This document shows positions 1 to 8,940 of a stretch of 64,000 nucleotides of DNA, piece after piece. Position numbers and translations under genes: made by a program. The notes beneath the pieces are model-generated. The model saw nothing but the letters and a program-made list of their open reading frames with translations. It had not been told where the DNA came from and did not search any database. Every line of letters begins with the position of its first letter. The stretch's first letter is position 1. Source of the stretch: Ensifer sp. Root278. GTDB taxonomy: Bacteria > Pseudomonadota > Alphaproteobacteria > Rhizobiales > Rhizobiaceae. Location: contig NZ_LMJJ01000007.1 in assembly GCF_001429285.1 (NCBI RefSeq), positions 1 to 64,000 on the forward strand, in the 5' to 3' direction.

Positions 1-911
1 GAGGATCGCGAGAGCGACCCCCTGGCCGGAGCGCGCATCCTCAAGGCCTTTCTGGCCGGCCCACAGGATCTTTCCTTCAGCGAAACCGCAAGCGACGTTT
101 CGATGCAGATGTGGACACGGCTGCGGGGCGTCGTCCTGCCGCAATACAGCCTCGACTGGGTGCGCGTCATCCAGCCCGCTTCCTTCAGCCTGAGTGTTGC
201 GTCCAACCGCATCAAGCCGGCGCGACTTGCCGCACCTTTCGCGCGGGCCATTGACAGCGCCTACCGCAAGCGGATGGCGCCGGGCGAACAACGTTGGTCC
301 GCCGTGTCTGCCGCCAGCATCGGCCAGGCCGGTTTCACGACACAGGAAACCGATCGCAACGGCTTTGCCGCCGTGGTCGATCGTTTCATCGCGCAGTTTC
401 CGCTGCGCCCCGAATGGGCCGAAGGGCAGCTCGACTACATTCTCGGCGATGCGGAGCAAAAGCCCGAACAGGGAGATCTCGCGAATGGGCCGAAGGGCAG
501 CTCGACTACATTCTCGGCGATGCGGAGCAAAAGCCCGAACAGGGAGATCTCGTCTACGCTCTGGTCGCGGCGCGCACCGGCACGCTCGTTGGCGCTTTCG
601 CCTATTACGCCAGGGCGGGTGCGATCGGACGGGTGCTGCAGGTTTTGGCGCTGCCGGGCCAGGCCGGCCCGGTCATCGACTGTCTTGTCGATCATGCCTC
701 CAAGCGCGGACTTCCGGGCCTAAGGGGACGGACACAGCCGGTCCTTATGGAAGCCATGCTCGGGCGTCGGATTGCCTTCGCCCATGTTTACTCAACAGTA
801 CTCCACTCCCGTGACCCGGCAATCGTCCAGGCCTGCCGGGACGGACAAGGCTTTTTCAACGGCATTGCCGGAGAACACTGGTGCCGGCTGATCGCCGGGA
901 CTTTTGGTTGA
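1..911 (+). pseudogene. GNAT-like acyltransferase gene broken by a 71-bp tandem duplication (5' end outside window)
   Basis: Frame 1 is open from base 1 and encodes an acetyltransferase-like protein up to the residues WAEGQLDYILGDAEQKPEQGDL. The 71 bases 411-481 are then repeated exactly at 482-552. Because 71 is not a multiple of three, frame 1 runs into unrelated sequence and stops at 723, while the true continuation (VYALVAARTGTLVGAFAYYARAG, typical of the central strands of a GNAT fold) resumes in another frame and ends at the stop at 909-911. Removing one copy restores a single reading frame from 1 to 911. The GNAT assignment rests on overall sequence character, not on a decisive motif. 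The gene is either a recent pseudogene, a reversible slipped-strand variant, or an assembly error. Confidence 0.75.
411..552. repeat. Perfect 71-bp tandem duplication
   Basis: Bases 411-481 and 482-552 are identical, head to tail, starting CGAATGGGCCGAAGGGCAGC and ending GGGAGATCTCG. No mismatch was seen between the copies, so the event is recent or the array is a sequencing/assembly artefact. It lies inside a coding region and shifts the frame by +2. Confidence 0.95.
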
Positions 912-1324
912 TCTTGCTCGGTGATGCGTATCCGTTCCTATGTTGTTCGATCAACCGTGCAGACCTTGAAGCACCTGGGCCGCGACTTAGCGCCCGCCGC
1001 ATCGAACGACGCGCGGAACCGGACCTTGTCAACCGCCCCCTTTTTTAGAGTTAACTACGATAGCCACAAAACATGTGCTGCGGCTGCCGAACTCCCGGCA
1101 ACCCATCGTCACTGGCGTAATTCCATGAAGAGGTATAGATTGACCGGCCGGTCGTCGCCCCGGAGCCGACGACCGGGAATGACTGCAAGGGAGTCCGAGC
1201 GATTGAAGCCTGTCTCCCTCAAGAAGGTCCGCGGGGCGAAGCCAATATCAGCGATACCCCCGCGTGAAAGTGAAAGCGTCAACTGGAAGATGCGCCGGGA
1301 ACCGCGGCCGCCAGGGAGGTTTCA
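912..1324. other. Intergenic stretch with one strong hairpin
   Basis: About 410 bases lie between the broken GNAT gene and the next small gene. The open frame crossing it has no ribosome site or recognisable protein character. The only structure I see is a 10-bp perfect stem at 1148-1176, listed separately. A CCCCCTTTTTT run at about 1037-1048 is not preceded by a clear stem. Confidence 0.5.
1148..1176. other. Perfect 10-bp stem-loop upstream of a small gene
   Basis: CCGGTCGTCG (1148-1157) pairs exactly with CGACGACCGG (1167-1176) around a 9-nt loop. No T-run follows on either strand, so it does not look like an intrinsic terminator. It lies about 150 bases upstream of the gene at 1325 and could be leader RNA structure or a protein-binding inverted repeat. 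Confidence 0.5.
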
Positions 1325-1594
1325 ATGCAGTGGGCAGTCAATGATCTCAATGGCCAATGGAATGCAACTGAGCTTGAAATGCTCCAGCGCACATTCGACC
1401 GGGTCTGCCTGTGGCAGAACATCCCTGCGAACAGTCTGCGTGCAGGGCGCCTGGTTCGGTATCTGACAGATCAGCTTCGCGGCGGCATCTGCGACGAGGG
1501 TACCCTGTTTGAAAACGCCATGTTGCTGGAGCGATCGCGTTCGGAGGCGACGTCCTTTCCCCGACGCGGCGCGCCGATGCGTGTGCTCAACTAG
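1325..1594 (+). CDS. Small protein of unknown function
   Basis: Encodes 89 residues beginning MQWAVNDLNGQWNATELEML. The start is well supported by AGGGAGG at 1313-1319, five bases before the ATG. The product is soluble in appearance, with no signal peptide or membrane segment; the middle (about residues 15-65) looks helical, and the last 15 residues are basic and low in structure. I do not recognise a family. The good Shine-Dalgarno sequence and plausible amino-acid composition argue for a real gene. The next gene starts about 200 bases downstream and is probably independent. Confidence 0.6.
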   Translation: MQWAVNDLNGQWNATELEMLQRTFDRVCLWQNIPANSLRAGRLVRYLTDQLRGGICDEGTLFENAMLLERSRSEATSFPRRGAPMRVLN

Positions 1595-1790
1595 CTCCGC
1601 CCGATAGATAGATCCGCGAGACCTGCAAGGTCGATCCCTTTTGAGGGCAGAGCGCTTCCGCGCCGGCCATCGGGACGGTGTGGAAAGTGGCTGTTGCCGC
1701 GATCAACGGCGTGTCGGCTTTCCGAGCTATGATCCCGGCCGGCTGCGGTATCTCGATGGGCGGGAACAAATCCGGCGCCCAGTTGATTGA

Positions 1791-2774
1791 ATGGTCATGA
1801 AAAACATGACCCTGTCGACAGCACTGTTGATGCTGTTTCCCGCCGCTATGGCTCTGGCCCAGCCGCTTCAGCCAGATGCGATCAACAACGCTTCGATCGC
1901 GCCCACTTCGTTGGAGCCGAAGACTGGAGCAACTGACGAACCCGACCCCACCATCGTTCGGCTTCAAGTTCTTCTGGATCGCGCGGGTGCGTCGCCTGGC
2001 GTAATAGACGGCTACGACGGCGAGAACGTCCGCAAGGCGATTGCCGCCTTCGAGACCATGCAAGGTCTGCCCGCAGACGGCAAATTGGACCCGGATGTCA
2101 TTGAACGACTTTCGGACCGGACGCCGGCGGTACAGCCCTATGTCATCTCCGAAGAAGACAGCAAAGGGCTCGTCGCTACCATACCCAAAGACTACTCCGA
2201 ACAGGCGAAAATGGATCAGCTCGGATATACAAGCGTCGCCGAGAAGCTGGCCGAGCGCTTTCACATGGACATCGATCTCCTCAAGGCGCTCAATGCGGCC
2301 TCGACGTTTTCGGTCGGCAACAGCGTGTCCGTCATGGTCCCTGGAGCCCCAAGGCAGGGGACAGTCAAACGCATCGAAGTGCACCGACGCTCCGGCCAAG
2401 TCATGGCCTTCGCAGGCGACGGGACGCTAATCGCCGCCTACCCAGCCACGATCGGCAGCCGCGAGGCCCCGTCGCCTTCCGGCACGCATAAGGTCAAGGG
2501 GGTCGCTCGCACGCCTCCCTATGTTTACAATCCGAAGATCAATTTCCAGCAGGGCGACAACCGGAAGAAACTGACCCTCCCCGGCGGTCCGAACGGCCCT
2601 GTCGGCAGCGTCTGGATCGACCTGTCAAAGCCAACCTACGGAATTCACGGCACGCCGGAACCATCGATGATCGACAAGTCCGGATCGCACGGATGCGTTC
2701 GCTTGACGAACTGGGATGCGGAAGAATTGGCGGGGATGGTCAAACCTGGCGTCATCGTTGAGTTTGTAGACTGA
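1791..2774 (+). CDS. Secreted L,D-transpeptidase with N-terminal peptidoglycan-binding-like domain
   Basis: A 327-residue periplasmic enzyme of the YkuD/ErfK family, which forms 3-3 cross-links in peptidoglycan or attaches proteins to it. An N-terminal hydrophobic segment ending ALA-Q (about residue 23) is a signal peptide. Residues about 52-92 (VRLQVLLDRAG...DGYDGENVRKAIAAFETMQGL) match a PG_binding_1 repeat. The C-terminal catalytic domain carries the family signature: HGTPEP (His286) and SHGCVRLTNWD with the nucleophile Cys302. An alternative start two codons in (ATG at 1797, MKNM) is equally plausible; neither has a strong ribosome site. The gene stands alone, with intergenic DNA on both sides. 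Family assignment is secure; the exact cross-linking role is not. Confidence 0.93.
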   Translation: MVMKNMTLSTALLMLFPAAMALAQPLQPDAINNASIAPTSLEPKTGATDEPDPTIVRLQVLLDRAGASPGVIDGYDGENVRKAIAAFETMQGLPADGKLDPDVIERLSDRTPAVQPYVISEEDSKGLVATIPKDYSEQAKMDQLGYTSVAEKLAERFHMDIDLLKALNAASTFSVGNSVSVMVPGAPRQGTVKRIEVHRRSGQVMAFAGDGTLIAAYPATIGSREAPSPSGTHKVKGVARTPPYVYNPKINFQQGDNRKKLTLPGGPNGPVGSVWIDLSKPTYGIHGTPEPSMIDKSGSHGCVRLTNWDAEELAGMVKPGVIVEFVD

Positions 2775-2882
2775 GCCACCTCAACGCTGCGAAGGGCTGA
2801 AACGACCTCGCGAATGAGAGCGTGCAGCCGCGCAAACGAGCGGTCCGGCCGAGGTACTCCGTGAAACGCCTCTTTCGAGCTA

Positions 2883-3071
2883 TCAGCGTATGCGCGTCTG
2901 AACGCGCACGATGTTCATCTGAAGCTCATGACTCGTCGCGTATCTGCCAAGCACCTTGATCAGGCGCTGCTCTTCGGTCTTGTGAATGCCAGTGCGCCGG
3001 CAATAATCGGCGACATCCCAGATATGCCTGGCCTGGGGGTTGTCGACTGTTCGGATATCCGCGTGTTTCAT
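2883..3071 (-). CDS. Small basic protein of unknown function
   Basis: Encodes 62 residues (MKHADIRTVDNPQARHIWDV...). The start is fixed by GGGGAGG directly upstream on the minus strand, about six bases from the ATG at 3071; a longer open frame in the same phase overlaps the neighbouring gene and is not credible. The product is hydrophilic, with a helical middle (ADYCRRTGIHKTEEQRLIKVLGRYATS) reminiscent of the small DUF3606-like proteins common in rhizobia, but I cannot confirm the family. It faces away from the small secreted protein at 3235, so the two may share a divergent promoter region of about 160 bases. Confidence 0.65.
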   Translation of the reverse strand: MKHADIRTVDNPQARHIWDVADYCRRTGIHKTEEQRLIKVLGRYATSHELQMNIVRVQTRIR

Positions 3072-3234
3072 CCTGCACCTCCCCTTGCGAGCGCATAACG
3101 TTGGGAGGCCGCTTTGGTTCCGCGCGAGCCGCTGAAAGCCAACGCGCGGACGGCAATTGTCGCCTTCAAGGGAACGTAGTTTCCGCCCGCTGGTTTGGGG
3201 CGCGAAATACCACCCAAAACAGGAGGCAGATGCG

Positions 3235-3489
3235 ATGTTCAACAAACTTCTAATTGCAGCCGTCATGGCCACTTCTTTCACCGGCGCCGCCATGGCCCAG
3301 GCCGATATGACGTGCGATGAGGCGGGCATGACAAAGCTGGAAACGGACGTGGGCTCCATCACCGACGCCACCAAGAAGGACATGGCAACGAAGGAACTGG
3401 CCATGGCCAAGGAAGCAATGGCGGCGAAAGATACGGCAAAATGCAAGACCCACATGGAGAATGCCATGAAGGGCAAGGACGCCATGTGA
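3235..3489 (+). CDS. Small secreted protein, lysine- and methionine-rich
   Basis: Encodes 84 residues. AGGAGG at 3221-3226 fixes the ATG at 3235 although the frame is open further upstream. Residues 1-22 (MFNKLLIAAVMATSFTGAAMAQ) are a classical signal peptide with an AMA-Q cleavage site. The mature part is about 62 residues, helical, rich in Lys, Met, Ala and Asp, with just two cysteines (Cys27 and Cys70) that could form one disulfide in the periplasm. It resembles small periplasmic helical proteins of unknown role common in rhizobia. Function is not known. A dispersed repeat with a terminator-like hairpin lies just downstream. Confidence 0.75.
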   Translation: MFNKLLIAAVMATSFTGAAMAQADMTCDEAGMTKLETDVGSITDATKKDMATKELAMAKEAMAAKDTAKCKTHMENAMKGKDAM

Positions 3490-3543
3490 TTTCAGGTTAC
3501 GGCGTCCACTGCATGTTTCCTTTGATCGTAGCCGGTTAAAGGC

Positions 3544-3613
3544 AAAAACATGCAGCGATTCAAAGTGCTACAGCGAACTTTGCGCGTCTGATAAGACGCG
3601 CGGCGCTGTAGGG
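3544..3613. repeat. Dispersed intergenic repeat, copy 1 (RIME-like, hairpin-bearing)
   Basis: The segment AAACATGCAG...TTCAAAGTGCTACAGCG...TTTGCGCGTCT..AGACGCGCGGCG matches, with scattered substitutions, the reverse complement of 20723-20786. Its core GCGCGTCT-GATA-AGACGCGC (about 3582-3601) is a perfect 8-bp stem with a 4-nt loop. CTGCATGTTT at 3509-3518 is the inverted complement of AAACATGCAG at 3546-3555. Size, intergenic position and palindromic structure resemble mosaic repeats known from rhizobial genomes. Here it separates the converging genes ending at 3489 and 3692 and may also end transcription. Confidence 0.65.
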
Positions 3614-3691
3614 TGTTTCGCCACGTCCCGCGTAGCGTGACACCCAGACCGGCGGCTCCTTGCAAGAATGCGGGGTCTTCGCGGGCTTTGA

Positions 3692-4534
3692 CTAATCGAT
3701 CTTCTGCAGAATGCGGCGGGCACGCTCGATGATCGGTGCATCCACCATCCTCTCGCCGACAAGGAAGGCGCCCCTGCCCTCGGCCGCTGCACTCGCCGCG
3801 GCGTCGAGCACGGCGCGCGCCCAGGCAACCTTTTCTTCGCTGGGTGAAAATGCCGCATTCATGATCGGCACAGCAGAGGGATGAATGCAGGTTGCGCCAT
3901 CAAAGCCATGGCGGCTTGCTTCGCGGGCGGCGGCTTCAAGGGCATCGCGCTGCTGATAGTCCGCAACGGTCGTCAGAGTGCCGAGCGACAGCTTGCCCTC
4001 CGCCTTGGCTGCGAGATGCACGAGCAACTTCGGCAGACGCAACACCTCGGGGAGCGGTTCGGCCCCCATGCTTGTGGCAATATCCTCTCCACCGGCCACA
4101 AGGCCCAACACGCGCTGACAGGCGGCAATTGGTCTTGCGTCTACCACCGCGCCGGCATCTTCCAACAGCGCCACGAAGACGAGCGGTTCGCGCCCGAGTT
4201 CGCGTTCGGTCGTTTCCAGGTGTTTGCCAAGATCGCACACCTGCTGTGGCGATTGCGTCTTGGCGATGAAAAGACCGAAGGCGCCTGCGCGGCAAGCGGC
4301 CTCGGCATCCGCCTTCTGCATTTCCGGTTCGGCATTGATCCGCACGAACACCTTGGCGCCGCTTTGCCCGGCCATGGGGACCGACTGTGCAAGTCCAGCG
4401 CGTGCCGCCTGCTTATCGCCTTCGGCGACGGAATCCTCGAGGTCGAGGACGATGGCGTCGGCGCCACGTTCGTGCGCCTTGGCGATGAAGCGTTCGGACG
4501 AGGCGGGCACGTAGAGAAGAGACCGCAGTCTCAT
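3692..4534 (-). CDS. CitE-like CoA-ester lyase (HpcH/HpaI aldolase superfamily)
   Basis: A 280-residue enzyme of the citrate-lyase beta-like family, which cleaves 3-hydroxyacyl-CoA esters such as malyl-CoA or citramalyl-CoA into acetyl-CoA (or propionyl-CoA) plus a 2-oxo acid. Family motifs are visible: LYVPASS at the N-terminus, ADAIVLDLEDSV (about residues 25-37), the VFVRIN strand, LLEDAGAVVDA (metal-binding Glu near 124) and GGEDIATSMG (about 148-157), followed by the CIHPSAVPIMNAAF segment near the C-terminus. It is the last gene of the nine-gene operon and its ATG overlaps the CoA-transferase stop by four bases. The natural reading is that the upstream CoA-transferase activates an organic acid and this enzyme cleaves the CoA ester. 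The substrate is unknown; citramalate/itaconate-type acids are one possibility. Confidence 0.88.
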   Translation of the reverse strand: MRLRSLLYVPASSERFIAKAHERGADAIVLDLEDSVAEGDKQAARAGLAQSVPMAGQSGAKVFVRINAEPEMQKADAEAACRAGAFGLFIAKTQSPQQVCDLGKHLETTERELGREPLVFVALLEDAGAVVDARPIAACQRVLGLVAGGEDIATSMGAEPLPEVLRLPKLLVHLAAKAEGKLSLGTLTTVADYQQRDALEAAAREASRHGFDGATCIHPSAVPIMNAAFSPSEEKVAWARAVLDAAASAAAEGRGAFLVGERMVDAPIIERARRILQKID

Positions 4535-5748
4535 GCCGCCTCTCCCTTCAGAATGAAGTCGATTGCGCTTGCATCCAACCCGGCTTCTGTGAGGACCTCA
4601 GCCGTATGTTCCCCAAGCGTTGGTGCCGGTCGCCGCCATGCACCCGGCGTCTCCGAAAGCCGTGGCACGATGTTGTGCATCGGCAGGCTGCCGAAGTCCG
4701 CGTCCTCTACATCGACGATGATCTCGCGCTCGGTAAAATGCGGGTCGGAAACGACATCTGCGATGTTGTAAATCGGCCCGACCGTCGCGCCGGCGTCGCG
4801 CATGATCTTCAGCGCTTCGTCGTGGTCGTGCCCGGCAAACCAGCCGCCAACGGCTTCATCGACGAGGTCCCGGTTCTTGACGCGCTCCGAATTGGTTGCA
4901 AAGCGCGGATCCTGGTTCATGTCGGCGCGGCCGATGATCTCGAAGATCCGCCTTGCGACCTGCGGCGTGGAACCGGACAGCGCCACGTATTTGCCGTCGC
5001 GGCACCGGTAGACGTTGCGCGGCGCGGCTGTGTTGGAGGCGCTGCCCACGCGCTCCTTGATCTTTCCGGTCGTCTGGTAGATCGCGGCTTCCGGTCCGAG
5101 CACCGAGAACATCGGTTCCAGCAGCGACAGGTCGATCACCTGCCCCTTTGCGTAGCCGCGATCACGCGCGAGCAGCGCCGTCACGGTGGCCGAACTTCCG
5201 TAGACACCGGCGATCATGTCGGCGAGCGCCAGCGGCGGCAGCACCGGTTCACGGTCGGGAAAGCCGGTTCGGTAGGCAAATCCGCTCATGCCTTCGACGA
5301 TCGTGCCGAAGCCCGGGAACTGCGCATAGGGGCCGGTCTGTCCGAAACCAGAGATCCGCACGATGATCAGGTTGGGGTTGCGAGCATGCAGCGCTTCCGG
5401 CGAGAGGCCCATGCGCTCCAGCGTCCCCGGCCGAAAATTCTCGATGAAGACGTCCGCCGTTTCGATCAGCGCCCAGAGCGCCGCCATGGCCGCCTCCTGC
5501 CGAAGGTTGAGCACGACGGAGCGCTTGTTGCGGCTATAGGTCTTCCAGTAGAGCGAGTGGCCGTCGTCCTTCCAGTCCCGCAGCGGATCGCCGGCCGGCG
5601 ACTCGATCTTGATGACGTCTGCACCGGCATCGGCAAGCTGCAGCGACAGCATGTTGCCGGCGACGAGGCGTGAGAGATCCAGAACCCTTGTGCCGACAAG
5701 CGGCCCCGTGGCGGCGGGATCGAACTGTCGCTTGGCAAACCCGCTCAT
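4531..5748 (-). CDS. Family III CoA-transferase (CaiB/BaiF)
   Basis: A 405-residue cytosolic CoA-transferase that moves CoA between organic acids through an enzyme-bound anhydride. The sequence has the family start ([37 protein letters not shown]), the [10 protein letters not shown] and [13 protein letters not shown] motifs, and the expected catalytic aspartate in [12 protein letters not shown] (Asp177). Length is normal for the family. The start overlaps the ATPase stop by four bases (ATGA) and the end overlaps the CitE-like gene by four, so the three are translationally coupled. Together with the lyase it should convert a carboxylic acid from the imported compound to central metabolites. 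The acid cannot be named from sequence. Confidence 0.92.
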   Translation of the reverse strand: MSGFAKRQFDPAATGPLVGTRVLDLSRLVAGNMLSLQLADAGADVIKIESPAGDPLRDWKDDGHSLYWKTYSRNKRSVVLNLRQEAAMAALWALIETADVFIENFRPGTLERMGLSPEALHARNPNLIIVRISGFGQTGPYAQFPGFGTIVEGMSGFAYRTGFPDREPVLPPLALADMIAGVYGSSATVTALLARDRGYAKGQVIDLSLLEPMFSVLGPEAAIYQTTGKIKERVGSASNTAAPRNVYRCRDGKYVALSGSTPQVARRIFEIIGRADMNQDPRFATNSERVKNRDLVDEAVGGWFAGHDHDEALKIMRDAGATVGPIYNIADVVSDPHFTEREIIVDVEDADFGSLPMHNIVPRLSETPGAWRRPAPTLGEHTAEVLTEAGLDASAIDFILKGEAA

Positions 5749-6794
5749 CGAATACGCTCCCCGGTTTCCTTGTCGAAGAGCAGAACCTTGTCGACGTCGA
5801 TCGTGAGCGTCACATCCTGGCCGGCCGAAAGCAGCTTGCCGCCGTGGACAACGACGGAAATATCCTCGCCGCCCATATCGACGACGATTTCCTGATCTTC
5901 GCCGGTCGGTTCGACCAGGCTGATGCGGCCCGGCACGCCCGTTGCTCCAAGCGTGATATGTTGCGGGCGGATGCCGCAGACAACGCGCGTACCCGGCTGC
6001 ACCTGTCTTCCAAGCGGCAAGGAGACCCCGCCGCGGGTCAATGCCGTTTCGCCGTCAGCGATCGCCTCGATGAGGTTGATCTCCGGCGAACCGATGAAGC
6101 CGGCAACGAAGAGATTGGCGGGATCGTTGTAGAGTTCGAGCGGCGCGCCCGCCTGCTCGATCTTTCCGCCGTTCATCACCACAATCTTGTCGGCCATGGT
6201 CATGGCCTCGGTCTGGTCGTGGGTGACGTAGACCATCGTCCGGCGCAGCCGCTGGTGCAGCTTCTTGATCTCGCCGCGCATCTTCACGCGCAGCTTGGCG
6301 TCGAGGTTCGACAACGGTTCGTCGAAGAGGAAGGCGCGCGGGTCGCGCACGATGGCGCGGCCCATGGCAACACGCTGGCGCTGGCCGCCGGAGAGTTCCC
6401 GCGGCAAGCGGTCGAGCAACTTTTCCAAGCCGAGGATCTCGGCGGCCTCGATCACGCGCTTGTGGATCTCCGCCTTCGGCGCGCCGGCGAGTTTCAGCGC
6501 GAAGCTCATGTTTTCCGCGACCTTCATGTGCGGATAGAGCGCGTAGGACTGGAAGACCATGGCGATGTCACGCTCCTTCGCCGGCATGTCGTTGACGATC
6601 TTGCCTCCTATGGTGATTTCGCCGGCTGAAATATCTTCCAGCCCGGCGATCATGCGCAACAGCGTGGACTTGCCGCAGCCCGAAGGACCGACGAGCACGA
6701 CGAATTCGCCATCGCCCATCTCCAGCGAGATGTCGTTGAGTACGGCGACACTGCCATAGCTCTTGCCGACACTTCTGAGCTCTATCTCGGACAT
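5745..6794 (-). CDS. Carbohydrate ABC transporter ATPase (MalK/UgpC type)
   Basis: A 349-residue ATP-binding subunit. Walker [10 protein letters not shown] is at 36-44, the Q-loop in [10 protein letters not shown] at 81-90, the signature LSGGQ at 134-138, Walker B FLFDEP at 155-160 and the switch His192 in THDQ. The C-terminal 110 residues form the regulatory OB-type domain typical of MalK/UgpC. The start has a strong GGGAGG ribosome site. It is the only ATPase in this operon and should energise the permeases encoded at 11607-13474. MalK-type subunits are often shared between importers, so it might serve others too. Confidence 0.94.
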   Translation of the reverse strand: MSEIELRSVGKSYGSVAVLNDISLEMGDGEFVVLVGPSGCGKSTLLRMIAGLEDISAGEITIGGKIVNDMPAKERDIAMVFQSYALYPHMKVAENMSFALKLAGAPKAEIHKRVIEAAEILGLEKLLDRLPRELSGGQRQRVAMGRAIVRDPRAFLFDEPLSNLDAKLRVKMRGEIKKLHQRLRRTMVYVTHDQTEAMTMADKIVVMNGGKIEQAGAPLELYNDPANLFVAGFIGSPEINLIEAIADGETALTRGGVSLPLGRQVQPGTRVVCGIRPQHITLGATGVPGRISLVEPTGEDQEIVVDMGGEDISVVVHGGKLLSAGQDVTLTIDVDKVLLFDKETGERIR

Positions 6795-6824
6795 GTTTCC
6801 TCCCTTCCTTTCCTCGTCGCGCGA

Positions 6825-8924
6825 CTAGCGCTCTGCGACCTCGAGCCGGCCGATCGACATTCGTCCGGCCGAGGTCATGCGTAGACCCGCCATGCCGTAG
6901 CGGAGCGTCGCATCGTCCGCTTGGAGCACTCGCTCGCCATCGACGGAAAGCGTCAGCTTGCCACCTTCGACCGTGAGATCGACCGCGTAGCTTCGGCCGT
7001 ATTCGATACGGAACGGGCTGCGGGCGAGGATCGTGGTGCCGTGATTTTCCAGAAGGATCACGGCCTCGTCATTCTCAAAACCGGCGGCATAGAAGCGGCT
7101 TGTTCCTTGAGCGCGTGCCACCACCAGGTGCGAGGCACCGGAGAGCGGCTGAAGCTCCGCTATGACGCTGACGTCCCGCAGGTAGGCATTGCCGGTCCAG
7201 GCGTCCGCATCGGTCGCCGTATGCGCGTGGATGCGGCCCTGCTGCAGGCTCCAATGGCCGCGGTTCCAGGTAAAGCGAGTGATGCCGCCCCATTCATGCG
7301 CTTCCCTTGCCGGGTCGATGACGGCACGTCCCTTGCCCGATACGGAGAAGTCGGCAAGGAACAGCCGGCCGAGGAACTTCAGGCGGCCGAAATATTCGAC
7401 CAGGATACCGATCTCGTCGACCGCCTCGCCATTGCCATCGGGGATGGTGAACGCATAGTCCTGCCAGCCGCTCGCCGATGGCACGTGCCAGGCGCCTGTT
7501 TCCTGAATGGTGCCGCTCATGGCGCGACGGACGTAAGGCGCTACGCGCAGGTTGCCGTCGCCATTCCACGGGTCGAGCCAGAGCTTGAACTTCACCGTCT
7601 GGCCGTCATCGGCAAGCGGCGTGAACATCGGGCGGTAGCGCTCGTCGTCGAAGTCGGAGCGGCGATAGAAGGGCTTCCAGAAGATCCGCCCACCCTGCCC
7701 GCGTTCCAGCCGGTCGAGCAGGATCTCCAACGATCCCCCCGCATTCTCCGTATGGCGCTCCGCCGACGCCTTGACGGCGATCTGGTTGAACGGCTCGGTG
7801 CGAAAGCCGTGGGTTGCGCCTGGAGCGTCGAAATCGAAGCGCACGCCGCGACGCTCGAAATCCTCGACCCAGAGCGCCGGAGCTTCTCGCTCCTGCAGGC
7901 GGAGCGCCAGCACGGTCAGCTCGCGGGCAAAAGAGGGAATATCGACGACGTTGATCGTGCCGGTAACGCCCGAGGCGACGACGAAATCGTTTATTGGCTT
8001 GCGGTATTTGTCCCAGCCCGGCTGCACCTGCTGCAGGGTGCCGACGATCGCGCCGGCGTTGCCGGCGTTGCAGTCCGTATCCCAGCCGGCCATGGTCGCG
8101 ATCTCGACCGTGCGCGGCAGGTCGCCCTGGCCATAAATCAGGCTCATGACAAGCACGCCGGCATTCGGAATGATGTGGCAGACGCCGGGATAGCGGTCAT
8201 AGCCCCATTCCGCAGTCAGCATGTCTCGGCAGGCGCGCCAGTCGTTCCGATTGCTGTCGTGGAAACGAAGCACCGCGCGAGAAACTTTGGCGTAGATGGA
8301 ATCGGCTGGGATCGTCGCGAGGCCCGTCTCGATGACTTCCTCGATGCTTTTTGCAACGAAGGCCTGAGCGATCGCCGCGGTGCAGAAACGCGCGCCATTC
8401 AATCCCTCGCCGTCATGGGCGACACTTGCCGCGCGCGCCGAGGCCTTGGCCGCCGTCTTGGGATCGGCCGGGTGCACCCAGCCCCAGCTATCGATGAAGA
8501 TCTGGCCGCCGATCTGCTCGGCAACCGTGGTGCCGTTCTGGGCGATCGAGCCGGACTGCGGCGCCGGGATGCCGGCCCGAAGGTTCTGGTAGGCGGTATG
8601 CTCGGTCGAATTGCCGAAGCCGCCCCACCAATACATGCCGTGTTCCTCGGCCGCATAGTTCAGCCAGGTCTTGCCGACCTCTTCCGCGGTCGCGCCGAGG
8701 CCGTAGTCGCGCAGCGCCCGGATGAAATAGACCGGACCGTTGGTGTCGTCATCCGCCGCGAAATTCTTGAAATCGCGCAGATATTCCGTCACCTCGCCAT
8801 AGGTGTCCCGGATGCGTTCATAGCTCCAGATGGTCGGCTCGACAGGCGCGCCGAGGCGCACGCCGATCGCCTTGCCGATGAAACCGGAATAGATCCGCTC
8901 GAAGATTTCTGTGGTGCTGAGCAT
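6825..8924 (-). CDS. ADP-ribosylglycohydrolase-family protein with C-terminal beta-sandwich domain
   Basis: A 699-residue protein. The N-terminal 340 residues are of the ADP-ribosylglycohydrolase (DraG/ARH) fold, whose two-metal site uses acidic clusters seen here as DDDTN (58-62) and GWDTDCNAGNAGAIVG (282/284). Proteins of this family split N- or O-glycosidic bonds of ribosyl groups. Residues about 350-699 add a non-catalytic region with alternating strands that look like two jelly-roll (laminin-G or carbohydrate-binding-like) domains, ending ...YGMAGLRMTSAGRMSIGRLEVAER. No signal peptide is seen, so it should be cytosolic. It sits in a sugar-ABC operon beside a second, shorter family member, which suggests hydrolysis of an imported glycoside rather than removal of protein ADP-ribosylation. 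This substrate idea is inference. Confidence 0.85.
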   Translation of the reverse strand: MLSTTEIFERIYSGFIGKAIGVRLGAPVEPTIWSYERIRDTYGEVTEYLRDFKNFAADDDTNGPVYFIRALRDYGLGATAEEVGKTWLNYAAEEHGMYWWGGFGNSTEHTAYQNLRAGIPAPQSGSIAQNGTTVAEQIGGQIFIDSWGWVHPADPKTAAKASARAASVAHDGEGLNGARFCTAAIAQAFVAKSIEEVIETGLATIPADSIYAKVSRAVLRFHDSNRNDWRACRDMLTAEWGYDRYPGVCHIIPNAGVLVMSLIYGQGDLPRTVEIATMAGWDTDCNAGNAGAIVGTLQQVQPGWDKYRKPINDFVVASGVTGTINVVDIPSFARELTVLALRLQEREAPALWVEDFERRGVRFDFDAPGATHGFRTEPFNQIAVKASAERHTENAGGSLEILLDRLERGQGGRIFWKPFYRRSDFDDERYRPMFTPLADDGQTVKFKLWLDPWNGDGNLRVAPYVRRAMSGTIQETGAWHVPSASGWQDYAFTIPDGNGEAVDEIGILVEYFGRLKFLGRLFLADFSVSGKGRAVIDPAREAHEWGGITRFTWNRGHWSLQQGRIHAHTATDADAWTGNAYLRDVSVIAELQPLSGASHLVVARAQGTSRFYAAGFENDEAVILLENHGTTILARSPFRIEYGRSYAVDLTVEGGKLTLSVDGERVLQADDATLRYGMAGLRMTSAGRMSIGRLEVAER

Positions 8925-8940
8925 CGGATACTTTCAAAGA

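Noticed and set aside
921-1466. 181-codon open frame on the plus strand
   Set aside because: It crosses the hairpin and the start of the better-supported gene at 1325 in another frame, lacks a ribosome site, and its product looks random.
1587-2399. 270-codon open frame on the minus strand
   Set aside because: It overlaps most of the L,D-transpeptidase gene, whose signal peptide and catalytic motif are clear, and shows no domain of its own.
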